Shown piece by piece: positions 29,170-31,949 of a stretch of DNA of 31,949 nucleotides. Position 1 is the stretch's first letter, and every line of letters starts with the position of its first letter. The position numbers were made by a program, and so were the translations under genes. The notes under the pieces are model-generated. The model saw nothing but the letters and a program-made list of their open reading frames with translations. It was not told where the DNA came from and ran no database searches. The stretch is from JBMOPD01 sp049323615 (GTDB lineage Bacteria > Bacillota > Desulfotomaculia > Desulfotomaculales > Desulfocucumaceae). The DNA lies in NCBI GenBank assembly GCA_049323615.1, contig JBMOPD010000075.1, forward strand, positions 1 through 31,949. Direction: 5' to 3'.

Positions 29170-30249
29170 TTGGCGATAACCCGCCTGACAGAAGAACTGC
29201 AGCCCGGAATGACATTGGACCAGGATATATACAACAAGAATAATGTTTTGCTGCTGGCTAAAGGGGCAGTCTTGACCGAAGACAACATCCAGGCTATTAA
29301 AAGGATGGGGTACACAAAGATAAGCGTGCAGAAAGCCCCTGACAAACCCGGGTTCTGGAACCGGCTTGACGAAGAAAAACTGATGGAGTTCCAGAAATCT
29401 TACGAGGAGTCCGGTGAAGAGGTAGTTGAACTGATCAAGCAAATAAGTGACGGGCAGCAGGTAAATGTTGAGCAGGCCTACCGGGTCCCCGGTGCTATTC
29501 TTCAGGAAACCCACTCTCCCTACAATCTATTTCCTTATATGAGCCATGTAGAACAACTGGACCACCATACCAACGGGCACAGTATAAACGTCTCCCTTAT
29601 TTGCAGCGCCATCTGCCAGTGGCTGGAACTGGAAGCGGGCATCAGCCGGGACATTATTGTGGCCGGTCTGTTTCATGATATCGGCAAGAGCCGGTTAAAC
29701 CCGGATATACTGTACAAGTCCCGGCTTACCCTGAAAGAACTGGAGGAATTCAAAAAACACACCACGTACGGCTTCCAGATCCTTGAGGAGTCAAATGCTC
29801 CTGAAATTGTGCGTATGGCAGCACTGTGCCACCATGAACGGGAGGACGGGTCGGGGTACCCCAACGGCCTTGCCGGTGACCGGATTCCCTTAGCCGCTAA
29901 AATCGTGGCTGTGGCTGATGTCTACGATACAATGACTTCTGAACAATCACACGGCGGTAAGGTTTGTCCCTTTAAAGTAATCGAAAATCTTCATCTTAAT
30001 TATCTTGGGGTTTTGGACACCAGGATTCTGATTACCTTTCTGGCCAGAATCGCCGAATGTTATGTGGGTGAGATGGTTCGCCTGACTGACGGGCGAACCG
30101 GTCAGATAGTCGTCATCAACCGGACGCACCCTTCACGGCCCATGGTGCGGACACGGGACGATGAAATAATAAATTTGATTAAAACCCCGGAAGTTTCAAT
30201 TGACGCCATCCTTCCCGTCGGCGGAAATAAAGACGGCAGCGATCTTTGA
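29170..30249 (+). CDS. soluble HD-GYP cyclic-di-GMP phosphodiesterase
   Basis: Of 359 residues, an N-terminal ~55-residue module (LQPGMTLDQDIYNKNNVLLLAKGAVLT) of the kind that precedes HD-GYP domains is followed by a charged linker. The HD-GYP domain (about 130-290) has HD169-170 (LFHDIGKSRLNP), HH221-222 and EDGSGYPNGL (GYP 229-231), and VADVYDTMTSEQSHGG. The last ~60 residues (GEMVRLTDGRTGQIVVINRTHPSRPMVR) form a small beta domain usual in this group. No signal peptide or membrane helix, so it is cytosolic. It starts with TTG at 29170 after GGGGG at 7 bases. Second HD-GYP protein in the window, on the opposite strand and without sequence-specific sensor. Confidence 0.93.
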   Translation: MAITRLTEELQPGMTLDQDIYNKNNVLLLAKGAVLTEDNIQAIKRMGYTKISVQKAPDKPGFWNRLDEEKLMEFQKSYEESGEEVVELIKQISDGQQVNVEQAYRVPGAILQETHSPYNLFPYMSHVEQLDHHTNGHSINVSLICSAICQWLELEAGISRDIIVAGLFHDIGKSRLNPDILYKSRLTLKELEEFKKHTTYGFQILEESNAPEIVRMAALCHHEREDGSGYPNGLAGDRIPLAAKIVAVADVYDTMTSEQSHGGKVCPFKVIENLHLNYLGVLDTRILITFLARIAECYVGEMVRLTDGRTGQIVVINRTHPSRPMVRTRDDEIINLIKTPEVSIDAILPVGGNKDGSDL

Positions 30250-30287
30250 ATTTATCTGGTTGATTCCCAATTTTATCGGAGGTTTTT

Positions 30288-30587
30288 ATGCTCAAAAAAC
30301 ACGTCTTCATTTCAGGGCGCGTGCAGGGTGTTTACTTCAGGGCGTATACCAGGAAAAAGGCAGACAGCCTGGGTATAAGGGGCTGGGTGAGAAACCTGCC
30401 GGACGGCCGGGTGGAAGCTGTGATCCAGGGCAGCGCACCGGCTGTGGAAAAGATGCTGGAATGGTGCCGGACCGGAGAACCGCCGGCCAGGGTGGACAAG
30501 GTGGAGGTTATAGATGAAAGCGGCCCGGAGGAGTTTGTCGGCTTCAGGATACTCTCCACGCCGCAAAAGACACCCTTATACGACTAG
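30288..30587 (+). CDS. acyP: acylphosphatase
   Basis: Hydrolyses the carboxyl-phosphate bond of acyl phosphates; 99 residues. The phosphate loop GRVQGVYFRAYTRK contains catalytic Arg19, and GWVRNLPDGRVEAVIQG contains catalytic Asn36. ATG follows TCGGAGG at 5-6 bases. It lies 38 bases after the HD-GYP gene and converges on the CoA-transferase gene, whose stop is 7 bases away, without a terminator between them. Confidence 0.95.
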   Translation: MLKKHVFISGRVQGVYFRAYTRKKADSLGIRGWVRNLPDGRVEAVIQGSAPAVEKMLEWCRTGEPPARVDKVEVIDESGPEEFVGFRILSTPQKTPLYD

Positions 30588-30594
30588 GATTCTC

Positions 30595-31782
30595 TCAGAT
30601 AACCCCTTCATCCTTAAGGCTTCTTATAGCATGATCATCCAATCCCATCAGTCCTTTCAGCACTTCCTCGGTATGCTGCCCCAACAGGGGGGCGGGGTCC
30701 TTTACCCGCCCCGGCGTGGCGGACATCTTCACCGGTATACCGGCCACCGTCACCTTGCCCAGCACCGGGTGAAACTGTTCCACAATCATCTCCCGGGCCC
30801 TCACCTGGGGGTGGTCAATAACCTGCTCAACTGTCTGGATTGGCCCGCAGGGTATGCCTGCCCGGTCAAGGACCGAGGCCCAGTGGGCCGAGGTTTGGTT
30901 TTTCAGAACCGCCACCATTTCCCTTTCCATCTCGTCATAGTTGGCCGCCCTGTCGGCGTTGGTGGCGAAGCGCGGGTCGGAAGCCAGGTGCGGCTTGCCC
31001 AGGACCTTGCACAAAAGGGCCCAAAGTTTGTTGTTGCCCGCCGCGATGGTAATATGCCCGTCGGCGGTGGCAAAGGACCCGAAGGGCGCGAAGGACGGGT
31101 GCCTGTTGCCTACCGGCCTGGGTATTTGCCCGGCGATAAGGTACCTGGCAATGTGGTTCTCCAGCAGGGCAACCTGGCAGTCCAGCATGGCCACGTCGAT
31201 ATGCTGGCCCCGGCCGGTTTTTTCCCGGTTCAGAAGGGCCAGCAGGATGCCCTGGGTAAGGTAAAGCCCGGCCGCCAGGTCGCCGATGGATACCCCCACC
31301 CGGACGGGGTGCCCTCCCGGGTCCCCGGTGACGCTCATTATTCCGCCCAGGGACTGCACGATGGGGTCGTAGGCCGGTTTTTCCCGGTAGGGTCCGGTTT
31401 GCCCGAAACCGGACCCCGAGGCATAAATTATCCGGGGGTTAATCCCCGATATTGACTCGTACCCAAGGCCCATTTTTTCCATGGTCCCCGGCCGGAAGTT
31501 TTCCACCAGCACGTCGGCCTTCTTGACCATGCCCCTGAAAATATCGACACCTTTGCTGCTCTTAAGGTTGAGGGTGACACTTTTCTTATTGCGGTTTACG
31601 CTTACAAAATAAGTACTCTCCCCCTTCACGTGAGGCCCGATGTGCCTGGAATCGTCGCCCAGGCCGGGAGGCTCAATTTTAATCACGGTGGCCCCGAAAT
31701 CGGCCAGCTGCATACTGCAGAAAGGGCCTGCCAGCACCTTTGTAAGATCGAGAACAATAATGCCATTAAGCGGAAGTTTCAT
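30595..31782 (-). CDS. CaiB/BaiF (class III) CoA-transferase
   Basis: Class III family I CoA-transferase; 395 residues, like formyl-CoA transferase (about 420) and its relatives. The N-terminal LDLTKVLAGPFCSMQLADFGATVIKIEPP is characteristic of the family (shown by LAGP, LADFGA and KIEPP). The catalytic aspartate is D168 in GVSIGDLAAGL, and GxGQHIDVAMLD follows. VENFRPGTMEKMGLGY is conserved. The CoA donor and acceptor acids cannot be read from sequence. ATG follows CAGGAG at 5 bases. It is 27 bases downstream of a methylmalonate-semialdehyde dehydrogenase-type gene, so both probably belong to one catabolic operon. Confidence 0.93.
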   Translation of the reverse strand: MKLPLNGIIVLDLTKVLAGPFCSMQLADFGATVIKIEPPGLGDDSRHIGPHVKGESTYFVSVNRNKKSVTLNLKSSKGVDIFRGMVKKADVLVENFRPGTMEKMGLGYESISGINPRIIYASGSGFGQTGPYREKPAYDPIVQSLGGIMSVTGDPGGHPVRVGVSIGDLAAGLYLTQGILLALLNREKTGRGQHIDVAMLDCQVALLENHIARYLIAGQIPRPVGNRHPSFAPFGSFATADGHITIAAGNNKLWALLCKVLGKPHLASDPRFATNADRAANYDEMEREMVAVLKNQTSAHWASVLDRAGIPCGPIQTVEQVIDHPQVRAREMIVEQFHPVLGKVTVAGIPVKMSATPGRVKDPAPLLGQHTEEVLKGLMGLDDHAIRSLKDEGVI

Positions 31783-31809
31783 ACTTTCTCCTGTTCAGAT
31801 AATAACATT

Positions 31810-31949
31810 TTAAGTCCTGGAAATGGTCCCCTCCCAGGTGCTGATCCTGGTTTCCTTCATATCCTCCTCGCTGAACCACCTGGAGGTAACGCTCTTGGCC
31901 TCGGTGTAGAAGGCCACCCCGTCCCGGCCCATGACGTGCAGGTCGCCGA
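31810..31949 (-). CDS. mmsA: 3' end of a methylmalonate-semialdehyde dehydrogenase-type aldehyde dehydrogenase (partial)
   Basis: Only the last 46 or so codons are in the window: FGDLHVMGRDGVAFYTEAKSVTSRWF, followed by a 20-residue acidic tail ending in TWEGTISRT (pieces FGDLHVMGRDG and FYTEAKSVTSRW carry the identity). This ending is typical of CoA-acylating methylmalonate-semialdehyde dehydrogenases of the aldehyde dehydrogenase superfamily, which make propionyl-CoA or acetyl-CoA from valine, inositol or beta-alanine breakdown. The catalytic cysteine lies outside the window, so the assignment rests on the C-terminus alone. It runs into the CoA-transferase gene. Confidence 0.75.
   Translation of the reverse strand, partial: GDLHVMGRDGVAFYTEAKSVTSRWFSEEDMKETRISTWEGTISRT

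Overview
The window looks like chromosomal core DNA from a moderately GC-rich, anaerobic Clostridia-type Firmicute. A relative of Desulfotomaculum or Pelotomaculum (Peptococcaceae) is my best guess. The evidence is strong GGAGG-type ribosome binding sites, a hisS T-box, the tcdA/6S-like RNA/aspS/hisS/dtd/rel/recJ neighbourhood, DUF896 and DUF5317 proteins, several HD-GYP proteins and frequent TTG starts. No phage, insertion sequence, CRISPR array, tRNA or rRNA was seen.

Left third (1-11.3 kb), nearly all on the minus strand: recJ, a bifunctional (p)ppGpp synthetase/hydrolase (rel), dtd and a metallo-beta-lactamase hydrolase form one run. hisS and aspS form another, led by a T-box riboswitch with a near-consensus promoter. 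A structured RNA with its own promoter and terminator follows (the position of 6S-1 RNA in Bacillus), then tcdA. A small DUF896 gene is the only plus-strand gene here. Period-7 repeats flank rel on both sides.

Middle (11.3-20.3 kb): yraN, a PduO-type cobalamin adenosyltransferase with a strong promoter and a possible operator, and a detached second copy of the yraN 3' end. Then come two small hypothetical genes and ddl. A complete oligopeptide ABC transporter operon (oppA-B-C-D-F) has a long hairpin after oppA that probably sets the binding protein above the membrane parts.

Right third (20.3-31.9 kb): a membrane HD-GYP protein is directly abutted by a DUF5317 membrane protein and by a 29-residue membrane peptide with an excellent ribosome binding site; this compact operon is the best candidate for an undescribed module. 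Next are an amino acid dehydrogenase of the Glu/Leu/Phe/Val family lacking a glutamate-specificity lysine, a truncated M24 peptidase gene and an alpha/beta hydrolase. On the plus strand follow comM, yfcE, a GIY-YIG protein, a stretch of decayed coding DNA, a minimal site-2-type protease, a YkvA-like protein, a soluble HD-GYP protein and acylphosphatase. On the minus strand the window ends with a CaiB-type CoA-transferase and the 3' end of a methylmalonate-semialdehyde-type dehydrogenase, probably a CoA-linked acid catabolism operon continuing outside.

All names come from reading motifs and gene order by eye. No database search was run.
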